A stretch of DNA of 64,000 nt from Fusibacter tunisiensis. GTDB taxonomy: Bacteria > Bacillota > Clostridia > Peptostreptococcales > Acidaminobacteraceae. Location of the stretch: NCBI RefSeq assembly GCF_016908355.1, contig NZ_JAFBDT010000006.1, positions 1 through 64,000 on the forward strand, read 5' to 3'. Positions 42,920 through 51,906 of the stretch are shown here, piece after piece. Positions within the stretch are counted from its first letter, which is position 1. Every line of letters begins with the position of its first letter. Below the pieces are notes generated by a model. The model worked only from the letters and a program-made list of their open reading frames with translations. It made no database searches and was not told the DNA's origin. The position numbers and the translations under genes are program-made.

Positions 42920-45544
42920 TTATGACAATAAAGCATAAACTTTTTGTAAAGCTTCATCAATTTTGTTGGCATCTTTACCACCAGCTTGGGCCATATTCGG
43001 TTTTCCACCGCCACCACCGCCAGTGATTTTCGCCACTTCTCGAATTATATTTCCAGCGTGTGCCCCATTTTTCACTGCAAGATCAGATGCCATCGCAAGG
43101 AGTTCTACTTTTCCTTCGTGTTCATTTGCAAGCACGACAACGCTAGACTCCCATTTGTTTTTAAGCTGATCCCCAAGGTTTCGAAGCGTGTTCATATCCA
43201 TATCTGAAAAACGTGCAGTAATAACTTGAAACGCACCAATCATTTTAACAGATTCTTCAATTTGCTTAAGATCGTGTTTTGCCAATCTGTTTTTTAGGTG
43301 TTCATTTTCTTTTTGAAGCACCTTGATATCAGATAAAACACTTTGAACTTTACTTTCTAAATCATGCGTCGATGTTTTAAGCAAATCAGAGACTCTCGTT
43401 AACTTATCATCGTTCTCCAACATTAATTTATAAACAGCTTCACCTGTTATTGCCTCTATTCTTCTCGTTCCTGCTGCAACCCCTGTTTCTGATACAATCT
43501 TAAACAAACCAATCTCAGACGTATTTCTAAGATGTGTCCCACCACAGAGTTCAATGCTATAATCACCCATGGTCACAACTCTAACCGTTTTACCATATTT
43601 TTCTCCAAATAAAGCCATAGCGCCTTTATCTTTTGCAGATTCAATGGACATTTCATTGGCTTCTATTGGCAAAGCCATAAAAATTTGCTGATTGACCTGA
43701 GTTTCAATTTTAAGAAGCGTCTCTTTTGAAATGGGTTCAAAATGTGAAAAATCAAATCTCATACGGGTGTCATCTACATAAGATCCCGCTTGTTCCACGT
43801 GCGTACCCACCAACTCACGAAGGGTTTTATGAAGCAAATGTGTAGCAGAATGGTTGCGAGCAGTGGCCATTCTTTTCTTTACGTCTACAGAAGCCATCAC
43901 ACGATCTGACACCTTTATATGTCCATCGAGTACTTTCACATGATGTACAATTCGATTTTCAACACCTTTACGGGTTTCAACGACTTCTGCTAAAAAGCCA
44001 TCTGCTTTAATAAATCCAACATCACCAATTTGGCCACCACCTTCAGGATAGAATGGGGTTTCATTTAAAATAATAGAAACGTCCATACCTTCAAAGGCTT
44101 CATCCAATATTTCCTCACTTACAATTGCTGTCACTTCCGCTTCCATGGCTAAAAAGTCATAGCCATTAAATCTAGACTGTATTTCCTTTGGCAGGGCGTC
44201 TACTGCATCACTTGCCCAGCCAAGTGCCTCGCCATCTCCTCTAGCAGTTCGGGCCCGTTCTCTTTGAGCTGCCATGTGCTGCGAAAATTCCACTTGATTC
44301 ACTGTCATGTCATATTCTTCTAAAATTTCCATAGTCAATTCCAGCGGAAACCCATATGTGTCATAAAGTTTGAACGCATTTTCACCACTCAACTCTGTCT
44401 TTTGTTCAGCTTTAAGGGCATCCATATACTCTGTTAAAATATTAAGACCTTGATCAATTGTTGTTTGAAACCGATCTTCCTCAATTTTTACAATTCTTTT
44501 GATAAATGATTTTCGAGCAACAAGATTTTCATAACTTTCGCCATATGCCTCAATAACCGCGTCTACAAGTTCTGTTAAAACCGCTTTTGTCATCCCCAAC
44601 ATTTTTGCATGTCTGGAAGCACGTCTTAAAAGCCTTCTAAGGACATATCCTCTCCCCTCATTGTTTGGCATAATTCCATCGCCAACCATGAAAACAACTG
44701 CTTTAATATGATCGGTTATAATCCGAATTGATATATCTGTTTGGCGTTCTTTTCCATATTGAGCGCCCGCCATTTCAATAACACGGTCTCTAATATATCG
44801 AATGGTATCCACTTCAAAAATTGTATCCACATCTTGCATAATACAAGCGATACGCTCAAGTCCCATTCCGGTATCAATATTTTTCTTTTCGAGTTCTGTA
44901 TAATTCCCATTTTCGTCTTTATTATATTGTGTGAACACATGATTCCAAAACTCCAAATAACGTTCACATTCACAGCCAGGTTTACACTCCGGATCACCAC
45001 AACCGTAAGCTTCACCACGGTCATAATAAATTTCAGAACACGGGCCACAAGGTCCTGTACCAATTTCCCAAAAGTTATCTGCTTTTCCCAGACGTACGAT
45101 TTTTTCTTCAGGAACACCAATAACATCCCGCCAAATATCAAAGGCTTCATCATCTTCATAATAAACAGATGGCCACAACTTTTCTTCTGGAACTTCTAAA
45201 ATTTCTGTAATAAAGCGCCATCCAAGTTTCAAAGATTCTTCCTTAAAGTAATCTCCAAATGAAAAATTGCCAAGCATTTCAAAAAAAGTTGCGTGACGTG
45301 CAGTAACACCAACATTTTCAATATCACCTGTTCGCATGCACTTCTGACACGTTGCCATTCTTGAACTTGGTGGCGTCTCAGTTCCGGTAAAATAGTTTTT
45401 AAGGGGCTGCATACCCGCATTTACCAACAGTAGGCTTTTATCAGTTTGAGGAACAAGTGAATAACTCGCCGTTACATAATGGTCATTTTCCGCATAAAAA
45501 TCTAAAAATGCCTTTCTAATTTCATTTAACCCCATTTTTCTCAT
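42920..45544 (-). CDS. alaS: Alanyl-tRNA synthetase
   Basis: 874 residues, full length. The catalytic domain (1-360) has class II motifs; the tRNA recognition region follows. The editing domain has the HSATHLLHKTL zinc site near 570 and CGGTHL near 670, and a C-Ala domain with GGGGGGKPNMAQAGGK near 840. It charges alanine on tRNA-Ala and clears mischarged serine and glycine. AGGAGG lies eight bases before the ATG. A T-box leader with its own promoter controls it. Confidence 0.97.
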   Translation of the reverse strand: MRKMGLNEIRKAFLDFYAENDHYVTASYSLVPQTDKSLLLVNAGMQPLKNYFTGTETPPSSRMATCQKCMRTGDIENVGVTARHATFFEMLGNFSFGDYFKEESLKLGWRFITEILEVPEEKLWPSVYYEDDEAFDIWRDVIGVPEEKIVRLGKADNFWEIGTGPCGPCSEIYYDRGEAYGCGDPECKPGCECERYLEFWNHVFTQYNKDENGNYTELEKKNIDTGMGLERIACIMQDVDTIFEVDTIRYIRDRVIEMAGAQYGKERQTDISIRIITDHIKAVVFMVGDGIMPNNEGRGYVLRRLLRRASRHAKMLGMTKAVLTELVDAVIEAYGESYENLVARKSFIKRIVKIEEDRFQTTIDQGLNILTEYMDALKAEQKTELSGENAFKLYDTYGFPLELTMEILEEYDMTVNQVEFSQHMAAQRERARTARGDGEALGWASDAVDALPKEIQSRFNGYDFLAMEAEVTAIVSEEILDEAFEGMDVSIILNETPFYPEGGGQIGDVGFIKADGFLAEVVETRKGVENRIVHHVKVLDGHIKVSDRVMASVDVKKRMATARNHSATHLLHKTLRELVGTHVEQAGSYVDDTRMRFDFSHFEPISKETLLKIETQVNQQIFMALPIEANEMSIESAKDKGAMALFGEKYGKTVRVVTMGDYSIELCGGTHLRNTSEIGLFKIVSETGVAAGTRRIEAITGEAVYKLMLENDDKLTRVSDLLKTSTHDLESKVQSVLSDIKVLQKENEHLKNRLAKHDLKQIEESVKMIGAFQVITARFSDMDMNTLRNLGDQLKNKWESSVVVLANEHEGKVELLAMASDLAVKNGAHAGNIIREVAKITGGGGGGKPNMAQAGGKDANKIDEALQKVYALLS

Positions 45545-45580
45545 GGCAATAACCTCCTAAATAACTTTTAAACCAAACAT

Positions 45581-45805
45581 AAAAAAGACCCTCAAATCTA
45601 TATGCAGGGACGACAAAAATCGCGGTACCACCCTGCTTACTGGCAATTGCCAATCACTTTGAAGGTCAAAATGCACTATATCGTGTGCCTAACGCCACTT
45701 CCTACTGTTACTTCAGAAGTAGTGCTCAGGAGCTGCTTCAACCAAATGTACCTTTTCACCAGACGGCACTCTCTAACGGTTTGGTCTACTCTTCTCCATC
45801 AACGC
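45581..45805 (-). promoter_or_regulatory. T-box riboswitch leader of alaS
   Basis: The minus strand contains the T-box core AGGGTGGTACCGCGA (45634-45620), in the antiterminator GCAGGG...CCCTGC. The competing terminator pairs GTCCCT (45611-45606) with AGGGTC (45592-45587), followed by six U. Further upstream is the stem I region with GAAGCAGCTCCTGAG (near 45739-45725) holding Ala codons GCA and GCU; the GCU is the likely specifier, but I could not fold it. Uncharged tRNA-Ala would bind and let alaS be read. Confidence 0.92.
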
Positions 45806-45811
45806 TTTTTC

Positions 45812-45840
45812 ACTATACATATTTAAATTAGTTTACACAA
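45812..45840 (-). promoter_or_regulatory. Predicted sigma-A promoter of the alaS T-box transcript
   Basis: On the minus strand TTGTGT (45840-45835), 17 bases, TATAGT (45817-45812), with TG just upstream of the -10 box. It directly precedes the T-box leader. The stretch 45545-45866 between alaS and iscU holds only this promoter and the leader. Confidence 0.6.
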
Positions 45841-45866
45841 TTTTCCTAAAAACATCAATACTTTTT

Positions 45867-46313
45867 CTAAAAATCTATGTCTACGACATCATGATGATCG
45901 TCATCAGCTTCTGAAGGGTCATAGCCTTCAAGACCAGCATAGGTTAAATTGTTTTTTGTTGCATAATCATAAATAGCTGCTTTAAGGGCTTGTTCTGCTA
46001 GAACAGAACAGTGCACTTTAACTGGTGGCAAACCGCCAAGTGCCTCTATAACCTGCTTATTGGTAAGTTTAAGTGCCTCTTCAATTGTCATGCCCATTAT
46101 AAGTTCTGTCGCAACTGATGAAGCTGCGATAGCAGAACCACAGCCAAACGTTTTGAACTTAACATCCTCAATGACGTCATTGTTAACTTTTAAGTAAATA
46201 CGCATAATATCGCCGCATTTTACATTGCCAACTTCGCCTACCCCATCCGCATTTTCAATTTCCCCAACATTTCGTGGATTCATAAAATGATCCATGACCT
46301 TATCTGTATACAT
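45867..46313 (-). CDS. iscU: Iron-sulfur cluster scaffold protein IscU (NifU N-terminal type)
   Basis: About 148 residues. The three cluster-binding cysteines are in NVKCGDIM near 32, FGCGSAIA near 59 and VKVHCSVLA near 103, the NifU/IscU arrangement. It receives sulfur from IscS and iron and builds 2Fe-2S and 4Fe-4S clusters. A GGAGG site precedes the ATG at 46313. It is the third gene of an iscR-iscS-iscU unit; no IscA or HscAB is seen. Confidence 0.93.
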   Translation of the reverse strand: MYTDKVMDHFMNPRNVGEIENADGVGEVGNVKCGDIMRIYLKVNNDVIEDVKFKTFGCGSAIAASSVATELIMGMTIEEALKLTNKQVIEALGGLPPVKVHCSVLAEQALKAAIYDYATKNNLTYAGLEGYDPSEADDDHHDVVDIDF

Positions 46314-46316
46314 CAC

Positions 46317-47492
46317 TTATTTTCCTCCCTTGACTTTATCATATAAAGGCGACATCATCCTCAATTTATGGACAATTTCCACCAGAGATTCAATTACATA
46401 GTCAACCTCTTCAATCGTGTTGAAGTCTCCCACCGACAGTCTCAATGAACCATGAGCGATTTCATGTGGAAGGCCAATTGCCATTAGTACATGTGATGGA
46501 TCTAGGGACCCAGATGTACATGCCGAACCACTTGATCCAGAGATACCTTTTGCATTTAAACTCAAGAGGAGTGCTTCTCCTTCAATAAATTCAAAACAAA
46601 TATTGACGTTTCCTGGGTGTCTTTGAGTCGGATGCCCATTGTATTTGGAATAGTCTATAGCTTCTAAAATGCCTTTGGCCAACCGATCCCGCATTTCAAT
46701 TAATTTTGCCACATGGGCTTCTAAATTGTCGTGAGCCAATTCCGCAGCTTTTGCAAAACCAACAATTCCTGGAATATTTTCAGTTCCAGCACGTCTTCTT
46801 CTTTCTTGAGCACCACCTTCAATTAAATTTTGAATGCGGATTCCCTTACGAATATAGAGTGCCCCAATCCCTTTTGGTCCATAAATCTTATGGGCACTAA
46901 TAGACAACAAATCCACCTGAAGTGCTTCTACATCAATGCCTACATTTCCGTAAGCTTGAACTGCATCTGTGTGAAAAATCACTTTATGTTTACGCGCAAT
47001 TTGGCCTATCTCTTTTATGGGTTGCATGGTCCCGATTTCATTATTGATGTACATAATTGAAATCATAACAGTATCTGGACGAATGGCTTGCTCAAGTTCT
47101 TTCAAATCAATCAATCCATCTGAATCCACTTCAAGATAAGTCACTTCATACCCTTCTTTTTCAAGCGCTTTGCAAGTGTGAAGAATACCATGATGTTCAA
47201 TTGTGCTTGTAATTAAATGTTTGCCTTTTTGAGCATTTGCTTTCATAACACCTTTAAGTGCCCAGTTATCAGCCTCAGATCCACCGCCTGTAAAATAAAT
47301 TGTGTCTGATGACGTATTAAGTGTATCTGCTATTATTTTCCTAGAAGCTTCCAAAGTTTTTTTGGCTTCTTGTCCAAAGCTATGAATACTGGAAGCATTG
47401 CCATAATGTTCTGTAAAATAAGGCAGCATCGTATCGAGCACTTCTTGCTTTACAGGTGTTGTCGCTGAATTGTCCATATAAACGCGTTTCAA
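46317..47492 (-). CDS. iscS: Cysteine desulfurase IscS
   Basis: About 391 residues. A PLP enzyme that frees sulfur from cysteine. KRVYMDNSATTP marks the N-terminus, and the PLP lysine is in ISAHKIYGPKG near 203. The catalytic cysteine is in SSGSACTSGSLDPSHV near 325. I chose the TTG at 47492 because GGAGG lies seven bases before it; an ATG at 47531 in the same frame has no ribosome binding site. It follows iscR. Confidence 0.93.
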   Translation of the reverse strand: MKRVYMDNSATTPVKQEVLDTMLPYFTEHYGNASSIHSFGQEAKKTLEASRKIIADTLNTSSDTIYFTGGGSEADNWALKGVMKANAQKGKHLITSTIEHHGILHTCKALEKEGYEVTYLEVDSDGLIDLKELEQAIRPDTVMISIMYINNEIGTMQPIKEIGQIARKHKVIFHTDAVQAYGNVGIDVEALQVDLLSISAHKIYGPKGIGALYIRKGIRIQNLIEGGAQERRRRAGTENIPGIVGFAKAAELAHDNLEAHVAKLIEMRDRLAKGILEAIDYSKYNGHPTQRHPGNVNICFEFIEGEALLLSLNAKGISGSSGSACTSGSLDPSHVLMAIGLPHEIAHGSLRLSVGDFNTIEEVDYVIESLVEIVHKLRMMSPLYDKVKGGK

Positions 47493-47517
47493 ATCGTGTA
47501 CCTCCCCATTTAATCTG

Positions 47518-47979
47518 TTATTTGCATTCACAAATGTTATGTACCAATGACTGTGTGTGATTCACTTCATAATCTTCTAACATATGTTGAAGGGTTATCG
47601 CATTCACCACATTTGAAATACTCTCATAAATTTTTTCGTAAATTACCTTCGTTACACAGTAAAGTGCTTGATCGCATTGGGCGTCCGCATCATCTTCTAC
47701 AACACAATCCGTTGGTGCTAAAGGCCCTTCCAAAGTTGTAAGTATGGCACCTACTGTTATCAACTCAGGAGATAAGGCCAGCATATAGCCCCCTTGAGCA
47801 CCACGCACACTCTTTACAAGTCCTGATTTTCTAAGCGGGGCAATTAATTGCTCCAGATAATTCACAGAAATGGCCTGGCGTTCTGCAATACTGGCTAGAG
47901 AAATGGGCCCTTCACCATAATAAAGCGCCAAGTCAAACATTGCTTTAAGACCATATCGCCCTCTCGTTGATAATTTCAA
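47518..47979 (-). CDS. iscR: IscR-like Rrf2 family regulator
   Basis: 153 residues with a TTG start eight bases after GGAG. The winged helix (1-70) has KLSTRGRYGLKAMFDLALYY and LEQLIAPLRKSGLVKSVRGAQGGYML. Three cysteines in TDCVVEDDADAQCDQALYC (near 92-110) fit a 2Fe-2S cluster ligand set. IscR senses the iron-sulfur state and represses its own operon when clusters are enough. The promoter just upstream is a likely target. Confidence 0.92.
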   Translation of the reverse strand: MKLSTRGRYGLKAMFDLALYYGEGPISLASIAERQAISVNYLEQLIAPLRKSGLVKSVRGAQGGYMLALSPELITVGAILTTLEGPLAPTDCVVEDDADAQCDQALYCVTKVIYEKIYESISNVVNAITLQHMLEDYEVNHTQSLVHNICECK

Positions 47980-48029
47980 ATCTATACACTCCTTTTTAAT
48001 CCCTAGTTATTTACTATGAAATCATCCCT

Positions 48030-48058
48030 ATTATAATATATCCGATTATTTGAGTCAA
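48030..48058 (-). promoter_or_regulatory. Predicted sigma-A promoter of the iscRSU operon
   Basis: On the minus strand TTGACT (48058-48053), 17 bases, TATAAT (48035-48030), a near-consensus promoter about 50 bases before iscR. It is back to back with the plus-strand gene at 48140. Confidence 0.75.
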
Positions 48059-48091
48059 CTTTATCTTGGAATAAACTTTTGAACAATTTGT

Positions 48092-48119
48092 TAAACCTTT
48101 ATTTAATTTCTTCCGATAT
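48092..48119 (+). promoter_or_regulatory. Candidate sigma-28 promoter of the plus-strand gene at 48140
   Basis: TAAA (48092-48095), 16 bases, TCCGATAT (48112-48119), one base away from the B. subtilis SigD form GCCGATAT. The leader would be only about 13 bases, so the site is close to the ribosome binding site. Moderate support only. Confidence 0.5.
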
Positions 48120-48139
48120 TTATTTAGAGAGGTGATTCC

Positions 48140-49006
48140 ATGTCAGAAAAATCAAATGAATTATTCATACTAACACAAAAAGCGCAAAAAATGGAACGAA
48201 TCAATGAAGAAGTGGCCTTAAATATTTACTTGGAGATCTTTGAAAACTATACGCCCAAAATATCCAAAACCTATGACAGTGCCATTAGACTCCTTGAAAA
48301 AAGAAACCGATGCCAAGAAGCCCTCGCCATTTGTAATCAGGCGATTGAATTAATACATGCACAGGAGGTCTCTGGTGTTGTAAGTAGGTTTGAATCTATT
48401 CAGGATCGGTTGGAACGTAAATTGGCTGAACAAGGTAAAGAAATTGGTCCAGAACCCAAAAAATCCTACACCTTTAAGCCAATCCATTTAGCAGTGCCAC
48501 TTGCCATTGTTCTATTATTTTTTATAATATTACGCTTCACGTCGCCCTATGACGAACTCAGCGTTGATCTTGAAGGGAAAGAATCACTAGAAGGTGGTTT
48601 AGGCAGTCTATTTGATCCCGAAGAAACCGACACAATTGAAATTGATTATCCTGTTACTGATGAAATGATCCAACTTGCAACAGATGAAATCACAAAAAAT
48701 GTTGACGTAAAAGACGCTGGCATCATTCCACAAAGGGATACGCTTGGCATTGCCATTATCGTCGCACCTGGCACAAGTGAAGCACGTTCAAAAGAACTTG
48801 CTGTTCTCTACTTGAAAGCACTTGCCGGTGCAGCTTCCGCAACCTATCCAGACCTTGCACCCCCAAAAGAAGACACACTGGGAGACTTATACAGCCATTA
48901 TGATTTAGTGATTACAGTTGGTCTGTCTAATGATGAGGAAGATTTCACTGCAAAAGGGAGCAAAAACAAGCCTTCCAAAGAACTCTATTGGCGAAAACTC
49001 AATTAA
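48140..49006 (+). CDS. Hypothetical membrane-anchored protein with N-terminal helical repeat region
   Basis: 288 residues, not recognised. Residues 1-105 look helical and TPR-like (AALNIYLEIF-type and EALAICNQAIELI helices). A single membrane helix (about 117-133, HLAVPLAIVLLFFIIL) follows, then an acidic linker and a C-terminal domain of about 120 residues with VTDEMIQLATDEITKNVD. So the N-terminus is probably inside and the C-terminus outside. GAGGTG lies five bases before the ATG. It is one of only two plus-strand genes here and has a candidate motility promoter. It faces an iscRSU operon. Confidence 0.7.
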   Translation: MSEKSNELFILTQKAQKMERINEEVALNIYLEIFENYTPKISKTYDSAIRLLEKRNRCQEALAICNQAIELIHAQEVSGVVSRFESIQDRLERKLAEQGKEIGPEPKKSYTFKPIHLAVPLAIVLLFFIILRFTSPYDELSVDLEGKESLEGGLGSLFDPEETDTIEIDYPVTDEMIQLATDEITKNVDVKDAGIIPQRDTLGIAIIVAPGTSEARSKELAVLYLKALAGAASATYPDLAPPKEDTLGDLYSHYDLVITVGLSNDEEDFTAKGSKNKPSKELYWRKLN

Positions 49007-49020
49007 TTTTATGTTAAAAA

Positions 49021-49061
49021 AATCCTGTTGTGGGATTCCTTACAAATACCACGACAGGATT
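49021..49061. terminator. Bidirectional terminator between convergent genes
   Basis: A stem of 13 pairs with one mismatch (arms 49021-49033 and 49049-49061) lies between convergent genes. U runs follow in both directions (TTTCTATTT on plus, TTTTTTT on minus), so it can end both transcripts. Confidence 0.88.
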
Positions 49062-49063
49062 TT

Positions 49064-49606
49064 CTATTTCATAATCATATTCTTGGCCAGAGTAGCGGAC
49101 AAAAGATCATCTCTAAGAACACCCACAATCGATAAAGCAAACTCCAAAGCCGTCCCTATTCCTTTTCCGGTAATAAGCTGACCATCCACCACAACGCGGT
49201 CTGATACAAGTTGATAATGCTTCATTTTATGTTCAAACCCTGGGTAACAGGTCGCGCGTTTGCCTTCATAAATATTAAATGCTGCAAGAGCACTAGGCGC
49301 AGCACAGATAGCGCCTATCAATATTCCAGCAGATTCCCCTTTTTGCAGGAGTTCTTTTAAAGAATTAGAGTTTATTAAATTCGCCGTGCCCGGCATGCCT
49401 CCTGGAAGTATCATCCCTTCTACAGAACCATCAAAAACAACATCTGCCAAAATATCATCCATCTCTACTTTTATGCCATGTGACCCTTCTACAACACTTG
49501 AAATCAGCCCCACCATTCTAACATCAATATCCGCTCTTCTTAATACATCTACAATAGAAAGTGCTTCAACTTCTTCAAATCCATCTGCAAAAAAAACATA
49601 AACCAT
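49064..49606 (-). CDS. DJ-1/PfpI family protein
   Basis: 180 residues. The DJ-1 superfamily nucleophile elbow is in ILIGAICAAPSALA with the conserved Cys near residue 101, and the Glu near residue 13 in FADGFEEVEAL. GGMPGT near 70 is also typical. Family members include protein deglycases, chaperones and peptidases; the role here is unknown. It starts a unit with the transglutaminase-like gene upstream. Confidence 0.88.
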   Translation of the reverse strand: MVYVFFADGFEEVEALSIVDVLRRADIDVRMVGLISSVVEGSHGIKVEMDDILADVVFDGSVEGMILPGGMPGTANLINSNSLKELLQKGESAGILIGAICAAPSALAAFNIYEGKRATCYPGFEHKMKHYQLVSDRVVVDGQLITGKGIGTALEFALSIVGVLRDDLLSATLAKNMIMK

Positions 49607-49621
49607 ATTTGCCTCCAGAAC

Positions 49622-50422
49622 TTAATAATCATAAACTTTTGTGTAATCATCAGAATCCTTGTACATTTCATAAGTTATCTTGGTGCCGTACCAGGTACTG
49701 TCCACAGTGGCATCAAGTATGTACCACTTACCATTAAGAAAAACTTCATTCCACGCATGATAGCCTTCAACAAATCTTGAATAGCCTTTAACCAACCTTA
49801 CAGGGAGCCCTTGACTCCTATGAATACTAGCAAACAAAGCACTGTAATCATAACAAATCCCCTTCATTTCAGCATAAGTACTGTTAATGTCCGGTATATA
49901 GTCAGGTTTTAAAGTCGGAATTTTATCATAGTCATAGTCCATATTCACAATCATATGATCATACAAAGTTTTAACTTTTGAACGCTTTAAAGAAACATCT
50001 TTTAACAAGGTCTCACCAAATAAGATTGGTGGATCTGCTTCATCCCATTTAACATTTTGAATGGAATTCAAGTAAACAACCGTAGAATCTTCAAGTTGTA
50101 AATCGACAGTTTTAGACGTCACATAAGCATATTTGCTTCCACCTGTATTTTTAAGCAGTCCAATTTTATAAACCCCATTCCCCATTTGAAGCGGAAAAGT
50201 TTCTGACACACCATCAGCCGAAAAAGGATAAATAATGCGTTCTTCACCCTTGGCAATAAGGACTTTGTAAATTGAAGCGTCATCACCTGTATAGGCAATA
50301 GAAACAATGCCTTTTTCAAGTGAACTTGTATCAACGATTTCTTTGATTTCAGCTGTCACAACACCTGTCCAGATACTTAAAATCATCACCAAAGCAATAC
50401 CCACTGTTATTTTGAGTTTCAT
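49622..50422 (-). CDS. Exported transglutaminase-like domain protein
   Basis: 266 residues with an N-terminal signal peptide or anchor (about 1-24). The transglutaminase-like core is near 185-245: the cysteine is in GICYDYSALFASI, the histidine in GYHAWNEV, and the aspartate in WYILDATVD. This is the Cys-His-Asp set. These proteins often act as cysteine proteases or as cell-wall or peptide-linking enzymes, and the real reaction is unknown. It lies 12 bases after pilT and could be part of that operon. Confidence 0.85.
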   Translation of the reverse strand: MKLKITVGIALVMILSIWTGVVTAEIKEIVDTSSLEKGIVSIAYTGDDASIYKVLIAKGEERIIYPFSADGVSETFPLQMGNGVYKIGLLKNTGGSKYAYVTSKTVDLQLEDSTVVYLNSIQNVKWDEADPPILFGETLLKDVSLKRSKVKTLYDHMIVNMDYDYDKIPTLKPDYIPDINSTYAEMKGICYDYSALFASIHRSQGLPVRLVKGYSRFVEGYHAWNEVFLNGKWYILDATVDSTWYGTKITYEMYKDSDDYTKVYDY

Positions 50423-50434
50423 AAAATCACCACC

Positions 50435-51493
50435 TTATCTTGATAAATACCGTTTTAAAGAGTCCAAGCTAATGCTATGGAGTTCAGCCTCTTCAATGGA
50501 AATTCTTTCAGCCTTCACCAGGTCTGCCAACGCGGCATCCATATTAACCATGCCCTCTTTTGATCCCGAATGCATTGCAGCTTCAATTTGATGCACCTTA
50601 CCTTCGCGAATTAAATTTCGGATCGCATGATTCATTGACATAATTTCAAACGCAGGAACCCGATCACCACTTAAGGCGGATACCAACTGTTGAGAAACAA
50701 CACCTTGTAAAACTGTAGACAACTGAACACGAACTTGCTGCTGTTGATTGGAAGGAAATACATCAATAATTCGATCAATTGTTTTCGCAGCGCCTACGGT
50801 ATGTAGAGTCGAAAAAACCAAATGACCTGTTTCAGCAGCAGTTAACGCAATAGACATCGTTTCAAGATCTCTCATTTCACCAATTAAAATCACATCTGGT
50901 GCTTGTCGTAATGCCGATCGCAATCCATCTGCATAACTGCGTGTGTCTATTCCAACTTCTCTTTGATCCACAATGCTCTTATCATGGCGGTGCACATACT
51001 CTATCGGATCTTCCAACGTCAAAATGTGACACGCTCTTTCCTTATTAATTTGATCTATAATACAGGATAATGTCGTCGATTTTCCACTGCCTGTTGGCCC
51101 TGTAATCAAAACAAGTCCTTTAGTTCGCTTTCTAAAATCCAATACAGTCCCAGGTATTTCAAGCATTTCCGGATTCAATTTTTCAAACTTTAAAACACGT
51201 ATAGCCGCTGCATGAGACCCTCTTTGCGTATAGGCATCAATTCTAAATCGTCCAACACCTTTTAAAGAAAACGAAAAGTCTTTTTCGCCAAAAGCCAAAA
51301 ACTCGCCATAAAATTCATCTCTCGAAAATAAAGACTTAACCAGTTTTTCGGATTCCTGAGGCGTCAACTTTTTTTCGCCAAATGGCACCAAATTACCATG
51401 TATTTTAAAAGTCGGTGGTACGCCCACTGTAATAAAAAGGTCAGAAGCATCTCGGGCTACGGCTTCTTCAAGCAATTTAATTATATCAAACAT
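50435..51493 (-). CDS. pilT: Type IV pilus retraction ATPase PilT
   Basis: 352 residues. Walker A ITGPTGSGKSTTL near 131-143, Asp box LEDPIEYVH near 160, Walker B DVILIGEMRDLET near 195-207 and His box HLVFSTLHTVGA near 222, and AIRNLIREGK (the PilT-specific AIRNLIRE motif) near 290 are all intact. PilT drives pilus retraction, giving twitching motility or DNA uptake. The start overlaps the upstream pilin-like gene by one base. The extension ATPase PilB is not in the window. Confidence 0.95.
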   Translation of the reverse strand: MFDIIKLLEEAVARDASDLFITVGVPPTFKIHGNLVPFGEKKLTPQESEKLVKSLFSRDEFYGEFLAFGEKDFSFSLKGVGRFRIDAYTQRGSHAAAIRVLKFEKLNPEMLEIPGTVLDFRKRTKGLVLITGPTGSGKSTTLSCIIDQINKERACHILTLEDPIEYVHRHDKSIVDQREVGIDTRSYADGLRSALRQAPDVILIGEMRDLETMSIALTAAETGHLVFSTLHTVGAAKTIDRIIDVFPSNQQQQVRVQLSTVLQGVVSQQLVSALSGDRVPAFEIMSMNHAIRNLIREGKVHQIEAAMHSGSKEGMVNMDAALADLVKAERISIEEAELHSISLDSLKRYLSR

Positions 51494-51906
51494 TAAAATC
51501 CTCCTGGATTACCAAAATCGAGCGACTCATCATACAAAAATGTTCTAGCAGCTTCGCGCCAAAACAATATGTGTAAATCGGCATCTAAACCAACTTCAAA
51601 TACCCTGTCATTTTCCCTTGTTACCGAGTAGGAAAAAATACCAGGTTCAATTTCTGTCAAGAAATTTGGCATAGACTCTAAATCAATCTGCGTATGCATT
51701 TGCTCAAGATCGCGATAAATCCTGTTGGCTTCACTTTCCATAGCATAAAAGTGTTGAACACTTTCTGCATTCTTAAAAGCCATTTTATAATTGGCATTGG
51801 CTGTAACCAACCCAAGGATTCCAAAAACAGAAAGCATTAAAGCAACCATCACCACTAACACAGACGCACTTCCCGATTCACTTTTAATGTTCAAAATCGA
51901 GTTCAT
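51493..51906 (-). CDS. Pilin-like protein with single N-terminal helix (PilX-like)
   Basis: 137 residues. A hydrophobic helix (about 14-37, SASVLVVMVALMLSVFGILG) follows a short polar N-terminus. The rest is soluble with FYAMESEANRIYRDLEQM. The layout matches PilX/minor pilins, though a clean prepilin peptidase site is not visible. Position inside the pilus cluster supports the call. It overlaps the next gene upstream by 23 bases. Confidence 0.65.
   Translation of the reverse strand: MNSILNIKSESGSASVLVVMVALMLSVFGILGLVTANANYKMAFKNAESVQHFYAMESEANRIYRDLEQMHTQIDLESMPNFLTEIEPGIFSYSVTRENDRVFEVGLDADLHILFWREAARTFLYDESLDFGNPGGF

Noticed and set aside
44716-45199. Long open frames on both strands inside alaS
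   Set aside because: They lack ribosome binding sites and known family marks, and lie wholly in the alaS coding region.
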